From Planctomycetota bacterium (GTDB lineage: Bacteria > Planctomycetota > UBA8108 > UBA1146 > JAJFFE01), in NCBI GenBank assembly GCA_021776775.1, contig JAJFFE010000112.1, forward strand, positions 1-38,109: 38,109 nt of DNA, in the 5' to 3' direction. Shown piece after piece: positions 18,885-29,314 of this stretch (its first letter is position 1; each line of letters opens with the position of its first letter). The position numbers were made by a program, and so were the translations under genes. The notes under the pieces are model-generated. The model made no database searches, was not told the DNA's origin, and saw only the letters and a list, made by a program, of their open reading frames with translations.

Positions 18885-20353
18885 CGACGAGCTGGACAGA
18901 GGAACCTCTACCCCATAACACGTACGAGGATCCGACCCACCGCCCACCGCTGGTCACTGGCGGACACACCAACCACTCGATCACCGAGCGGGTTTGCAGC
19001 ATCGTGGAGAACCCGCCGACCAAGGCGTGGTACGTCGCGTTCGCGATCTCGTTCTCGGTGCTGGGTCTCCTCGGACTGATGATCGGTTACCTGGTCATCA
19101 CCGGAACCGGCGTCTGGGGTGTCAACAACCCCGTCGGTTGGGGATACGCCATCATCAACTTCGTGTTCTGGGTCGGTATCGGTCACGCCGGAACGCTGAT
19201 CTCGGCAATCCTCTTCTTGTGCCGACAGAAATGGCGTACTGGGATCAACCGCGCGGCGGAGGCGATGACGATCTTCGCCGTTATCTGCGCCGGTACGTTC
19301 CCGGGTATCCACGTCGGCCGGGCGTGGTTTGCCTACTGGATGTTCCCGCTCCCCAACCAAATGGAGATGTGGCCGAACTTCAGGAGCCCGCTCCTGTGGG
19401 ACGTGTTCGCAGTCAGCACATACTTCACGATCTCGCTGCTGTTCTGGTACATGGGAATGATTCCCGACCTCGCGACTCTCCGCGACCGGGCCAAGCACCC
19501 GCTCAGGCGATTCGCCTACGGACTGCTGTCGATCGGGTGGAGCGGATCCAACCGTCAATGGCACGTCTACGAGCGCGCGTACTTGATTCTCGCCGCGCTG
19601 GCGACGCCGCTCGTACTGTCGGTGCACTCCGTCGTTAGTTTCGACTTCGCCGTTGCGCAGTTGCCGGGTTGGCACACCACGATCCTCCCGCCGTACTTCG
19701 TGGCCGGGGCGATCTTCTCCGGGTTCGCGATGGTGGTGACCCTACTCGTGCCGTGTCGCCACTACTTCAACCTCAAAGACATCATCACGATGCGTCACCT
19801 CGAGAACATGAACAAAGTCATCATGCTCACGGGGATGATCGTCGGATACGCCTACGCCACCGAGTTTTTTATCGCGTGGTACGGCGGTAACAAGACAGAG
19901 ACTTTCGCCTTCATCAACCGCGCGTTCGGACCGTACGGCTGGTCCTACTGGATCATGGTCAGCTGCAACGTCATCTCGCCGCAGATCTTCTGGTTCAAGA
20001 AGGCGCGCACCAATCTCGTGATCATGTTCATCGTCAGCATTTTTGTGAACATCGGCATGTGGTTCGAGCGTTTCGTCATCGTTATCAGTTCGCTCGCGAA
20101 CGACTTCCTGCCGTCCTCGTGGGGCTACTACCGTCCCACCATGATCGACGTCGGAACGTTCGTCGGGAGCTTTGGACTGTTCTTCACCTTGTTCCTCCTC
20201 TTCTGTCGCTTCCTCCCGTTCATCGCCATGGCCGAGGTCAAGGCAACGATGTCGGAGCAGCGCCACGCCGCACACCGCGATGGCCATGACGGAACGGGCG
20301 CCCCGGCGCACGGCTCCGATCAATCGGCCAAACCCGCGGGCGCCGCGGTATAG
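18881..20353 (+). CDS. actC: Alternative complex III NrfD-like membrane subunit ActC
   Basis: A 490-residue integral membrane protein of the NrfD/PsrC family with about ten TM helices, one of the two large ACIII membrane subunits expected to hold a quinol site and possibly take part in proton movement. Typical elements are [48 protein letters not shown] and [22 protein letters not shown] 18881 overlaps the actB stop (ATGA). The last 30 residues are hydrophilic and His/Gly-rich ([18 protein letters not shown]), one of several His-rich tails in this locus. Confidence 0.95.
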   Translation: MTTSWTEEPLPHNTYEDPTHRPPLVTGGHTNHSITERVCSIVENPPTKAWYVAFAISFSVLGLLGLMIGYLVITGTGVWGVNNPVGWGYAIINFVFWVGIGHAGTLISAILFLCRQKWRTGINRAAEAMTIFAVICAGTFPGIHVGRAWFAYWMFPLPNQMEMWPNFRSPLLWDVFAVSTYFTISLLFWYMGMIPDLATLRDRAKHPLRRFAYGLLSIGWSGSNRQWHVYERAYLILAALATPLVLSVHSVVSFDFAVAQLPGWHTTILPPYFVAGAIFSGFAMVVTLLVPCRHYFNLKDIITMRHLENMNKVIMLTGMIVGYAYATEFFIAWYGGNKTETFAFINRAFGPYGWSYWIMVSCNVISPQIFWFKKARTNLVIMFIVSIFVNIGMWFERFVIVISSLANDFLPSSWGYYRPTMIDVGTFVGSFGLFFTLFLLFCRFLPFIAMAEVKATMSEQRHAAHRDGHDGTGAPAHGSDQSAKPAGAAV

Positions 20354-20370
20354 AAGGGGACCGGAGAAAC

Positions 20371-20934
20371 ATGCACGCACCAGCGACCCAACCCCGAGCG
20401 CAAGTCAAAGAGGCCGGCGTCCTGGCAGAGTTCGACACGGACGAAGCCATCATGGAAGCCGCCACGAAAGTCCGCGACGCCGGGTTCACTCGGTGGGACT
20501 GCCACACCCCGTTTCCCGTGCACGGCCTCGATGGCGCCATGGGCATTCGTCAGACGATCCTTCCGTGGCTGGTCCTCGGAGCTGGACTGACGGGCGTTTG
20601 CGCTGCCTGCCTCATGCAGTGGTGGATGAACGCCGTCGATTACCAGTTCGTGGTCAGTGGCAAGCCGATGTGGAGTCTCCCGGCGAACGTCCCGATCATG
20701 TTCGAAGTCATGGTGCTGTTCAGCGGGCTCACCGCATTCGGCGCCATGTTCGCGCTCAACGGTCTGCCGCTTTGGTACAAGCCGCAATTTCGAAGTGAAC
20801 GATTCCGACGAGTCACCGACGACAAGTTCTTCGTCTGGGTCGACGCTCGGGATCCCAAGTACGGCGAAGCGACGGCGTTCCTGTCGGGCCTCGGCTCCAA
20901 CCATGTGGAAACGGTGAAGGAGGTGATCGAATGA
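20371..20934 (+). CDS. actD: Alternative complex III subunit ActD (DUF3341)
   Basis: A 187-residue membrane protein with two TM helices (about 66-86 and 105-128). The family motif around HTPFPVHGLDGAMGIR (about residues 47-62) and the length identify DUF3341, which is ActD in characterised ACIII complexes. GGAG lies just upstream of the ATG. It overlaps actE by 4 nt (ATGA). It carries no cofactor motif; the family role is structural. Confidence 0.92.
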   Translation: MHAPATQPRAQVKEAGVLAEFDTDEAIMEAATKVRDAGFTRWDCHTPFPVHGLDGAMGIRQTILPWLVLGAGLTGVCAACLMQWWMNAVDYQFVVSGKPMWSLPANVPIMFEVMVLFSGLTAFGAMFALNGLPLWYKPQFRSERFRRVTDDKFFVWVDARDPKYGEATAFLSGLGSNHVETVKEVIE

Positions 20935-21680
20935 TCGACTTCGCCCAATTGATCGACAAAGTCGTTCCGTCTGCGTTGATGCCGAAGACCGGGTCGAACC
21001 AGCGCAAATTCCCGCTGATCATCCATCTCATGGGTGCAGCGGTCACCTGCGCGCTGCTCATTCCGCCGGTCATGGCGTGGCGAGCACGGACCGTGCATTC
21101 ACGCGCGCCCAGGATTCACATTTTCCACGACATGGATCACCAGCAGAAATACAAGTCGCAGAGCAGCAATGCGCTGTTCGTCGACGGACGAGCCATGCGA
21201 AAGCCCATCGAGAACACCGTCGCGCGTGGCGAAGTTTTTCGCGACGCGCACTTCTTCGAGGGCAAGGTCGGCGGCGCCTGGGCGAACGGGCTTCCGAGCA
21301 ACGTCGTCCGCGGGGGAGTCAGCAAGACTCTTGTCGTCGATGACGCGTTCTTGAACCGAGGCGCAGAGCGTTACAACATCTTCTGCGCACCGTGCCACGG
21401 AGCAGACGGTCAGGGCTCCGGTCCGGTACACGTCAAGGCTTCGGGTAGCGATCTTGCGATCGGTACGGAGTGGACGCAGCCGACCAATTTGCACGTCTTG
21501 CCGACCCCGGATGACACGGCCCCGCCGCCCGTCAATCAACCACTCGGTCAACTGTTCAATACGATCACGAACGGGATTCGCAACATGCCGGCCTACGGCG
21601 CGCAAATTCCCGTCGAAGATCGCTGGGCCATCGTGGCGTATGTCAAGTTGCTCCAGAAGAGTCAGAACCCGAACCGGTAA
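20931..21680 (+). CDS. actE: Alternative complex III monoheme cytochrome ActE
   Basis: A 249-residue cytochrome c with one N-terminal TM anchor (about 30-49) and a single heme site CAPCH (152-156) in a class I-like domain; the later NMPAYGAQI segment supplies a plausible Met ligand. As ActE it sits in the periplasmic part of ACIII and may pass electrons between ActA/ActB and the oxidase. Its start overlaps the actD stop by 4 nt. Confidence 0.93.
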   Translation: MIDFAQLIDKVVPSALMPKTGSNQRKFPLIIHLMGAAVTCALLIPPVMAWRARTVHSRAPRIHIFHDMDHQQKYKSQSSNALFVDGRAMRKPIENTVARGEVFRDAHFFEGKVGGAWANGLPSNVVRGGVSKTLVVDDAFLNRGAERYNIFCAPCHGADGQGSGPVHVKASGSDLAIGTEWTQPTNLHVLPTPDDTAPPPVNQPLGQLFNTITNGIRNMPAYGAQIPVEDRWAIVAYVKLLQKSQNPNR

Positions 21681-21697
21681 AAGGGCCAGAGAATCCC

Positions 21698-23116
21698 ATG
21701 GCAGGCAAGCAAGTCATCGACGTCACAACGAATCGCCGACACCTGGAGGGTCTCGGGACCACCGGTATCGGTGTCGGTCTCGTGATCTGTGTCGTCGGGA
21801 TCATCCTCGCGCTCATCATGAACTCGGTCGCCGGCGACGGAGGTCACTCGGAAGATCACGGTGACCATTCGGCCGCGACCCACGAAGCGGGCGAGACCCA
21901 CACCGACGGGCATGACAAAGACGCTGGTCATACCGACGGACACGACGGCGGTGAAGGCGCGGGCGGCCACGGTGGCGGCCACGGCGGCCACGGGTACATC
22001 GATCAATACCACTGGCTGCACTCGTACCTCATGAACTTCTGCTACTTCACCGGCATCGCGCTGGCGGCACTGTTCTTCGTGCTCCTGCACCACCTCGCCA
22101 AGGCGGGGTGGAGTACGGTGGTACGGCGACTCGCCGAAGGGGTGGCGGCGAACATCATCCTCATGGGGCTGCTGTCGATTCCGCTCTTGCTCTGGGGTGA
22201 CCACGTCTGGTTGTGGCTCGTCGAAGGGGCGGCCGAACACGACGCGCTCTTGAAATCTAAAGAACCGTTCCTCAACAAGACGGCTTGGGTTGTGTTCACG
22301 GTTGCCGTGTTCGGCATTTGGTCGGCGCTGGTCCTGGTCTACCGACACTTCTCGATTCGCCAAGACGTGGACGGTGACGTCAAGCACACGCACGTGCTGC
22401 AGAAGATCGCGCCGCCGGCCATGATCTTCTTCGCGCTGTCGATCACCTTCTTCGCGTTCTACTACCTGATGTCCCTCGACGCGCACTGGTTCAGTACCAT
22501 TTTCGGAGTGCTGTTCTTCGGTGGTTCGCTCATGGCGTTCATGGCATTCCTTACGATCCTGTGCGTGATCCTTCAGAAGCAGGGACTGCTCAGTACCGCG
22601 ATCACCAACGATCACTACCACGACATGGGCAAGTTGATGTTCGCGTTCATGGTCTTCTGGACCTACTGCGCGTTCAGCCAGTACATGCTCATCTGGTACG
22701 GCAACATTCCGGAGGAGACGGGGTGGTTCCTGCTGCGCCAAGGCGGCGAGCAATCGATCATTCCGTTCACCAGCGATCCGACCGGCTGGATCACGTTCAG
22801 CTTGCTGTTCTTCGTCGGCCACTTCTTTGTGCCGTTCTTCTGCATACTGTCGCGGCACGTCAAGCGCAGCAAGACCGCCCTGTCGGTCGGGGCGGGTTGG
22901 ATCCTGTTCATTCACTGGGTCGACATGTACTACCTCGTCATGCCGCACGTCCGTTCCGAGCACGCGATCACCGAGCAGATTCTGATCGACGTCGCGTTCT
23001 TCCTCGGGATCGGCGGTTTGTTCGTCGCCGGTACGGTCTTCTGGCTCCGCCAGGCGTCGTTGATTGCTGAAAAAGACCCGCGGCTTACAGAGTCGCTCGC
23101 ATTCGAGAACGTCTGA
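21698..23116 (+). CDS. actF: Alternative complex III membrane subunit ActF with His-rich loop
   Basis: A 472-residue polytopic membrane protein of the ActF type, a shorter relative of ActC with about ten TM helices. Conserved-looking segments include YIDQYHWLHSYL, YYLMSLDAHWFSTIFGVLFFGG and LLSTAITNDHYHDMGKLMFAF. After TM1 (about 21-41) there is an unusually His/Gly/Asp-rich stretch (residues 50-98, about fifteen His) before TM2, expected on one membrane face as an exposed loop. This loop could bind metal ions, which is inference. It lies 17 nt after actE. Confidence 0.93.
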   Translation: MAGKQVIDVTTNRRHLEGLGTTGIGVGLVICVVGIILALIMNSVAGDGGHSEDHGDHSAATHEAGETHTDGHDKDAGHTDGHDGGEGAGGHGGGHGGHGYIDQYHWLHSYLMNFCYFTGIALAALFFVLLHHLAKAGWSTVVRRLAEGVAANIILMGLLSIPLLLWGDHVWLWLVEGAAEHDALLKSKEPFLNKTAWVVFTVAVFGIWSALVLVYRHFSIRQDVDGDVKHTHVLQKIAPPAMIFFALSITFFAFYYLMSLDAHWFSTIFGVLFFGGSLMAFMAFLTILCVILQKQGLLSTAITNDHYHDMGKLMFAFMVFWTYCAFSQYMLIWYGNIPEETGWFLLRQGGEQSIIPFTSDPTGWITFSLLFFVGHFFVPFFCILSRHVKRSKTALSVGAGWILFIHWVDMYYLVMPHVRSEHAITEQILIDVAFFLGIGGLFVAGTVFWLRQASLIAEKDPRLTESLAFENV

Positions 23117-23130
23117 GAGGCTCAGAACCC

Positions 23131-23547
23131 ATGTCACACGAATCGGCGAATCTCGAGGAAAACCAGGACGATCCGGTCATCGGTTGGACGTACTTCGTCG
23201 CCGTTGTCGGAATCTTGCTGCTGTTGGTCGGAGTATATTTCGCGCACGGGATATACTACCAAACGGTCAACGGTGACCGCGTCGACAAGGACGACAACGG
23301 TGCACCAGCGCTGTACGCAGGGACCATCGAGGCGCAGAAGCGGCGCCTCGAGCGTCACGACTCGTGGCAGGCGGTTTCGGGGCAAAAAGACGTTCCGAAG
23401 AAGGACGCCGCTGGCAAACTCGTCGTCGACGAGAACGGTGTCCAGGTCATGACGCAGGAGGCGGTCTACAAGACGGTTCCGACGGTGGCTCTGGACGAAG
23501 CACGATCCGAGGTTTTGAACGCATTGAAAGCGTCGCAGGGCCGATAG
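23131..23547 (+). CDS. Small one-TM protein between actF and sco
   Basis: A 138-residue protein with a single TM helix (about 18-40) and a hydrophilic C-terminal domain, likely periplasmic, rich in charged residues. It starts 14 nt after the actF stop and is followed by sco, so it is almost surely co-transcribed with the ACIII and oxidase genes. I do not recognise the family. Known ACIII operons often carry small extra subunits at this position (ActG/ActH), and it may play such a part; a role in oxidase assembly is the other option. No cofactor motif is visible. Confidence 0.8.
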   Translation: MSHESANLEENQDDPVIGWTYFVAVVGILLLLVGVYFAHGIYYQTVNGDRVDKDDNGAPALYAGTIEAQKRRLERHDSWQAVSGQKDVPKKDAAGKLVVDENGVQVMTQEAVYKTVPTVALDEARSEVLNALKASQGR

Positions 23548-23618
23548 CCATTTTTCGGTTTGGGAGCCGGTCGCGCGCGTTAGTCGCGGCCCGGTTGGAA
23601 GGTTGAGGACGCACGATC

Positions 23619-24560
23619 ATGAAGAGCCGAGCCGCGCTCGCTACACTTGTCGCTTTGACGCTGACGCTCACCCAAGGGCTCGCCGCGCAGGACCGCGTCG
23701 ACCCCGAGTATCAGGCGACGTTGCACAAGATCGGGTCCAAGCCCGAAGCGGAGGCGCAGCTCCCTCTCGACGCTGTCTTCACCGACCACACCGGCAAGAA
23801 GCGCCAGCTTTCGCACTACTTCAACGGCGAACGCCCGATTCTTCTCAACGTCATGTTCTTCGACTGCCAGACCATCTGTCAGGATGTCACCGCGGGGTTG
23901 AAGAAGACGCTCCGCGAGATCGATTGGAACATGGGTGAGGAGTACAACGTCATTACTCTGAGCTTCGATCCACTCGACGGGGTCGACTTTGCGAAGCTCG
24001 CTCATGACACTTCGATCGAAGCGTACGGGCGCGACGCCAGCCCCGACGCGTGGCCGCACCTTATCGGGGCCGAAAACGAGATACGCCGCGTCACTAACAC
24101 GCTGGGGTTCCAGTACCAGTGGAATGAAGACGCAGACACCTACGCGCACCCGGCGGTCATCTACATCATGACTCCGGACGGAAAGCTCTCGCGCTACTAC
24201 GAGGGGTTCCAGTACGCCGCCACCGACCTCAAGTACTCGCTCTTGGATGCAGGGGAGGGGAAGATCGGCTCCGTCTGGGACCGACTCTCGTTCTACTGCC
24301 TCGCCTGGGATCCGCAGCTAGGGCAGTGGATTCCCGCTGCGTACCGAGTGATGCAAGTCGGCGGCGCGCTGACGCTCTTGGCTTTGGGTCTCGTCGTTTG
24401 GGGCGCGCGACGCGCCGGACGACGTCACGCTCGAGTAGCCAACGACACTGCTTCTAACGACTCTGACACTAACGACTCTGCCACCACAGACAAAGAAGAC
24501 CTTACTGGTCAGGGACTTCCGCCTGAGACACCGAACGTGTCGCTAGGAACGCAGCCGTGA
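23619..24560 (+). CDS. SCO1/SenC/PrrC-family copper chaperone with C-terminal TM
   Basis: A 313-residue thioredoxin-fold protein that in this family delivers copper to, or reduces, the CuA site of cytochrome oxidase subunit II. A signal peptide (1-23) is followed by the domain with Cys83 and Cys87 (FDCQTICQDV) and the third copper ligand His177 (YAHPAVIYIMTPDG). The usual Pro residues beside the Cys pair are missing. A C-terminal TM helix (about 245-262) and a polar tail replace the usual N-terminal anchor. GAGGA lies 9 nt before ATG 23619. Its stop overlaps the coxB GTG (GTGA), so production is coupled to its client. Confidence 0.9.
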   Translation: MKSRAALATLVALTLTLTQGLAAQDRVDPEYQATLHKIGSKPEAEAQLPLDAVFTDHTGKKRQLSHYFNGERPILLNVMFFDCQTICQDVTAGLKKTLREIDWNMGEEYNVITLSFDPLDGVDFAKLAHDTSIEAYGRDASPDAWPHLIGAENEIRRVTNTLGFQYQWNEDADTYAHPAVIYIMTPDGKLSRYYEGFQYAATDLKYSLLDAGEGKIGSVWDRLSFYCLAWDPQLGQWIPAAYRVMQVGGALTLLALGLVVWGARRAGRRHARVANDTASNDSDTNDSATTDKEDLTGQGLPPETPNVSLGTQP

Positions 24561-25597
24561 ACCTGTTCAACCTCTTGCAGGCCCCTCCAGTGGACCTCCA
24601 GGACATTCCCCCCGGAGTGCGCGAAACCAGCTTCAGCTGGCTACCGCCGCAGATGACGACGACCGCCCACATTGTGGATTCGCCGTTCTGGTTCGTCTTC
24701 TGGGTGTGCGTGTTCTTCTTCGTGCTGATCGTCGGCCTGATGATGTACTTCGTCATCAAGTACCGTCGCCGCGACGAGAGCGAGCCGCCGGGTGAGGGAG
24801 CGACCCACAACACGCCGCTCGAAGTGGCGTGGACAGTGATTCCGCTGCTGCTCGCCGTGGTCATGTTCTACTGGGGGCTCGACGGCTATGTCGCTCTCGC
24901 GACGCCGCCCTCGAACTGCTACGAGGTCAACGTCACGACGCAGAAGTGGAGCTGGAACTTCCGTTACGAGGGTGGTGCCGAGCACGATGAGCTGCACACC
25001 TGGGTAGGCCAGCCCGTCAAGCTCATCATGCGCTCGCAAGACGTCCTTCACTGCGTCGACATCCCGGACTTCCGCGTCAAGATGGACATCGTTCCCGGCC
25101 GCTACACCGTGGCCTGGTTCGAGACGACACAAGACGCACTCGGCGAGCACCGGCTGTACTGCGCCGAGTACTGCGGCCAAGACCACTCGAGCATGAAGAC
25201 CAAGGTCGTCGTGCACCAGACGCGCGAAGAGTTCGAGGAGTGGCTGGTAGAGGCGACGACCTATCCAGGTCCCGCTGACATGCCTCTTCATGTGTGGGGC
25301 AAGCAGCTTTACCTGCGTAAGGGTTGCGCCTCGTGCCACAACAACGAGACAGAAGATCAGGACGGCAAGCAAGGTCCGTCATGGGTCGAGACGGCCAAAC
25401 TCCTGACCGAGGGCGGCATGCGAGAGTTCACGGACGACACGTCCGCTAAGGTCGACGAAAACTACATCAATGAGTCGATCATGCTTCCGAAAAAGAGAAT
25501 TGCGAAGGGGTACGAGAAGGGCAACATGCCTGGCAACACCCTGAATTCGATCGATCGAGACGCCATCATCGCCTACATCAAAATGTTGAGACCATAG
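24557..25597 (+). CDS. coxB: Cytochrome c oxidase subunit II fused to cytochrome c (caa3 type)
   Basis: A 346-residue subunit II. Two TM helices (about 44-67 and 89-108) hold a periplasmic cupredoxin with the CuA ligands His165, Cys202, Cys206, His210 and Met213 ([12 protein letters not shown]). After a linker comes a cytochrome c domain with CASCH (257-261) and a distal Met candidate in KGNMPGN. This fusion defines caa3-type oxidases, so electrons can enter from ActA/ActE without a separate soluble carrier. Start is GTG 24557 overlapping sco. Confidence 0.95.
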   Translation: MNLFNLLQAPPVDLQDIPPGVRETSFSWLPPQMTTTAHIVDSPFWFVFWVCVFFFVLIVGLMMYFVIKYRRRDESEPPGEGATHNTPLEVAWTVIPLLLAVVMFYWGLDGYVALATPPSNCYEVNVTTQKWSWNFRYEGGAEHDELHTWVGQPVKLIMRSQDVLHCVDIPDFRVKMDIVPGRYTVAWFETTQDALGEHRLYCAEYCGQDHSSMKTKVVVHQTREEFEEWLVEATTYPGPADMPLHVWGKQLYLRKGCASCHNNETEDQDGKQGPSWVETAKLLTEGGMREFTDDTSAKVDENYINESIMLPKKRIAKGYEKGNMPGNTLNSIDRDAIIAYIKMLRP

Positions 25598-25610
25598 AGA
25601 GGAGCCGACC

Positions 25611-27296
<1,686 letters not shown>

Positions 27297-27303
27297 TGGA
27301 GCA

Positions 27304-28242
27304 ATGAGCCACGGCCACGGGGATAACCCATATCTCGGTCACCACTGGGACAACATGGAGCAGCAGTTCAGCAGCGCAAAGCTGGGCATGTGGCTCTTCA
27401 TGGCGCAAGAGATCCTGTTTTTCTCGGGTCTCTTCTGTTTCTACGCGGTGCTCCGTTTCAACAATCCAGAGGCATTCGAGTACGGTCACCAGCTGCTCGA
27501 CAAGATCATGGGAGCGGTCAACACCATCGTCCTGTTGTTGAGTTCGCTGACCATGGCGCTCGGCGTGCGAGCGGCCCAGACCAATCAGAAGCGTGCGACT
27601 TGTATCTTCCTTGCGCTCACGTTTCTCGGCGGCTGTGGTTTCATGGTCATCAAAGGGATTGAGTACAACGCCAAGGGGACGCACGGCTCGCTCTGGGGCT
27701 TGGCCAACTTCAAAGGCGAAGACGGCGTCCAGAAGGTCGGCTTCGATTACGGCAAGGCGTTTTCAACCGACCTCGCACCGGAGCCGCCCGCGGAACGTGC
27801 GGCCAAGCCGGAAGTTGCTAGCGACGCGGAGACGGCCGCTATCGAGCCGGGTGGCATGGTCGCGGAAGCGTTGGATCAGAAGGAAGTGCGCAGCATTCTC
27901 TTCGGCGAAGCGCTTCCTCCGCCGGGCAAGCACGGTGGTCACGAGGAAGACGAACACGCCGGCGACGACGGGCATGACCACGGTCACGCCGGTCACGTCG
28001 AGCAGTGGGGGACGCCGCCGCCGACAGCCCACATCTTCTTCAGCGTCTACTTCGGTCTCACCGCGTTGCACGGAATTCACGTGGTGGTCGGTATGGGGTT
28101 GATTGCGTGGGTCTTCGTGAATGCCAGACGCGGGAAGTACTCGAGTAAGTACTTCACGCAGGTCGAGGTCGTCGGCCTCTACTGGCACCTCGTGGACTTG
28201 ATCTGGATCTTCCTGTTCCCGCTTCTCTACTTGATCAGCTAG
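27304..28242 (+). CDS. coxC: Cytochrome c oxidase subunit III with long His-rich insertion
   Basis: A 312-residue subunit III. Family marks are LGMWLFMAQEILFFSGLF with conserved Glu36, FGLTALHGIHVVVGMG and a C-terminal YWHLVDLIWIFLFPLLYL. Between the GIEYNAKGTHG segment and the next helix lies an unusual hydrophilic insertion (about residues 122-238), acidic and Ala/Pro-rich, ending in a His cluster (KHGGHEEDEHAGDDGHDHGH, from about 209). Typical subunit III loops here are a few tens of residues. It starts 8 nt after coxA. Confidence 0.93.
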   Translation: MSHGHGDNPYLGHHWDNMEQQFSSAKLGMWLFMAQEILFFSGLFCFYAVLRFNNPEAFEYGHQLLDKIMGAVNTIVLLLSSLTMALGVRAAQTNQKRATCIFLALTFLGGCGFMVIKGIEYNAKGTHGSLWGLANFKGEDGVQKVGFDYGKAFSTDLAPEPPAERAAKPEVASDAETAAIEPGGMVAEALDQKEVRSILFGEALPPPGKHGGHEEDEHAGDDGHDHGHAGHVEQWGTPPPTAHIFFSVYFGLTALHGIHVVVGMGLIAWVFVNARRGKYSSKYFTQVEVVGLYWHLVDLIWIFLFPLLYLIS

Positions 28243-28254
28243 GACCGGACAGCC

Positions 28255-28683
28255 ATGTCGGATAACCAACAAACCACGAGCGCACCCGCGGCGGACGGCG
28301 ACGAAGAGCATGGCCTCGGCCACGTCGTGCCGGTCAGCTTCATGGTCGGCATTCTCCTCGTGCTCATGTTCCTCACGGTGTTGACCGTTGCGGTGACTTA
28401 CATCGACCTGGGGTCGCTCGACATTGTCGTGGCCCTCGGGATCGCCTTCGTGAAGGCGACGTTGGTCGCGCTGTTCTTCATGCACCTGTACTGGGACAAG
28501 CCGTTCAACTTGTTCATCCTCGTCGCGTCGCTCTTCTTCGTCGCTCTGTTCCTCGGCTTCTGCATGATGGACTCGCGCGAGTATCGACACACGAGAGATG
28601 TCGTTTCGCCCGCCGTCAAAGAGGCGATGGACAAGGCGCAAGCGGAGCAGCTCGAGAAGCAAAAGGCGGCCGTGCAGCACTGA
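28255..28683 (+). CDS. coxD: Cytochrome c oxidase subunit IV (prokaryotic type)
   Basis: A 142-residue membrane protein with three TM helices. The segment LGIAFVKATLVALFFMHLYWD is the hallmark of the bacterial COX4 family, a small structural subunit at the end of cox operons. A charged C-terminal helix rich in Lys, Glu and Gln follows. It begins 13 nt after coxC and appears to be the last gene of the main operon. Confidence 0.92.
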   Translation: MSDNQQTTSAPAADGDEEHGLGHVVPVSFMVGILLVLMFLTVLTVAVTYIDLGSLDIVVALGIAFVKATLVALFFMHLYWDKPFNLFILVASLFFVALFLGFCMMDSREYRHTRDVVSPAVKEAMDKAQAEQLEKQKAAVQH

Positions 28684-28689
28684 GCCCCT

Positions 28690-28725
28690 AACTAGGCCCT
28701 CAACTAGGCCCACAACTACGCCCAC
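28690..28725. repeat. Three tandem 12-bp repeats just after coxD
   Basis: Three head-to-tail copies of a 12-bp unit (28690-28701, 28702-28713, 28714-28725) reading approximately AACTAGGCCCAC, with one to three changes between copies. The array lies 6 nt after the coxD stop and outside any gene. Confidence 0.8.
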
Positions 28726-28764
28726 ACCGCAGGGCACGCAACGGCGTTCGACCTGGGCGCCAAG

Positions 28765-28807
28765 AGAAGATCCGGGCGCGAGTGCTGCACTCTCGCCCGG
28801 ATCTTCT
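28765..28807 (+). terminator. Long hairpin at the end of the act-cox operon
   Basis: A perfect 14-bp GC-rich stem (28765-28778 with 28794-28807), with further pairing of GAGT/ACTC inside. It lies about 80 nt after coxD and before the next gene. There is no clear T-run after it, so it may be a weak or factor-assisted terminator or an mRNA 3'-end stabiliser. Confidence 0.6.
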
Positions 28808-28861
28808 TGTCGCTGGATTTCCTGAGCCTCGTCGTTTTAGGGGCCGAACCCGAGAGCCGCT

Positions 28862-29224
28862 ATGGTCACTCCCAAGTCCGTCGTTGGCGCCTGGGTCTCT
28901 GCGTTCAATCGCGCCGACGCCGACGCCGTGGCGTCCTTCTACACTGCGGACGCCACCAATCATCAAGTCGCTCAGGAGCCGGTGGTCGGACGAGCTGCGA
29001 TTCTCGAGATGTTCCGGCGAGAGTTCTCCAACGCTGAGATGGAGTGCATCGTCGAAAACCTGTTCGAGGACGGGGAGTGGGCTATCCTGGAGTGGCGTGA
29101 TCCGCACGGGCTTCGTGGGTGTGGCTTCTTTCGGGTCGTCAGCGGGAAGATCGTCTTCCAGCGTGGCTACTGGGACAAGCTCTCGTTTCTGCGCACCCAC
29201 GGTCTGCCGTTACCCACGGAGTGA
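28862..29224 (+). CDS. SnoaL/NTF2-like small protein
   Basis: A 120-residue cytoplasmic protein of the NTF2-like (SnoaL-type) alpha+beta cone fold. The pattern VVGAWVSAFNRADADAVASFYTADATNH at the start and GRAAILEMFRREF in the next helix are typical of this superfamily; the ending GYWDKLSFLRTHGLPLP is common to a subgroup. Members bind small hydrophobic ligands or act as isomerases or hydrolases, so function cannot be stated. It sits between the hairpin after coxD and the second subunit III gene, an unusual place. Confidence 0.82.
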   Translation: MVTPKSVVGAWVSAFNRADADAVASFYTADATNHQVAQEPVVGRAAILEMFRREFSNAEMECIVENLFEDGEWAILEWRDPHGLRGCGFFRVVSGKIVFQRGYWDKLSFLRTHGLPLPTE

Positions 29225-29314
29225 TCGGCCCGTTCATGTGACCGATAGTCGCAGCACACGACAAGTTGGTGACGGCCGCAGTCGGCTCTTGCAGCGCGCG
29301 GCGAGGAGAAGTCG

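Noticed and set aside
21662..23137. A 491-codon open frame on the minus strand opposite actF
   Set aside because: Highly charged low-complexity product with no motif, fully inside the actF gene on the other strand.
28690..28725. CRISPR-like array
   Set aside because: The 12-bp units are contiguous with no spacers and there are no cas genes.
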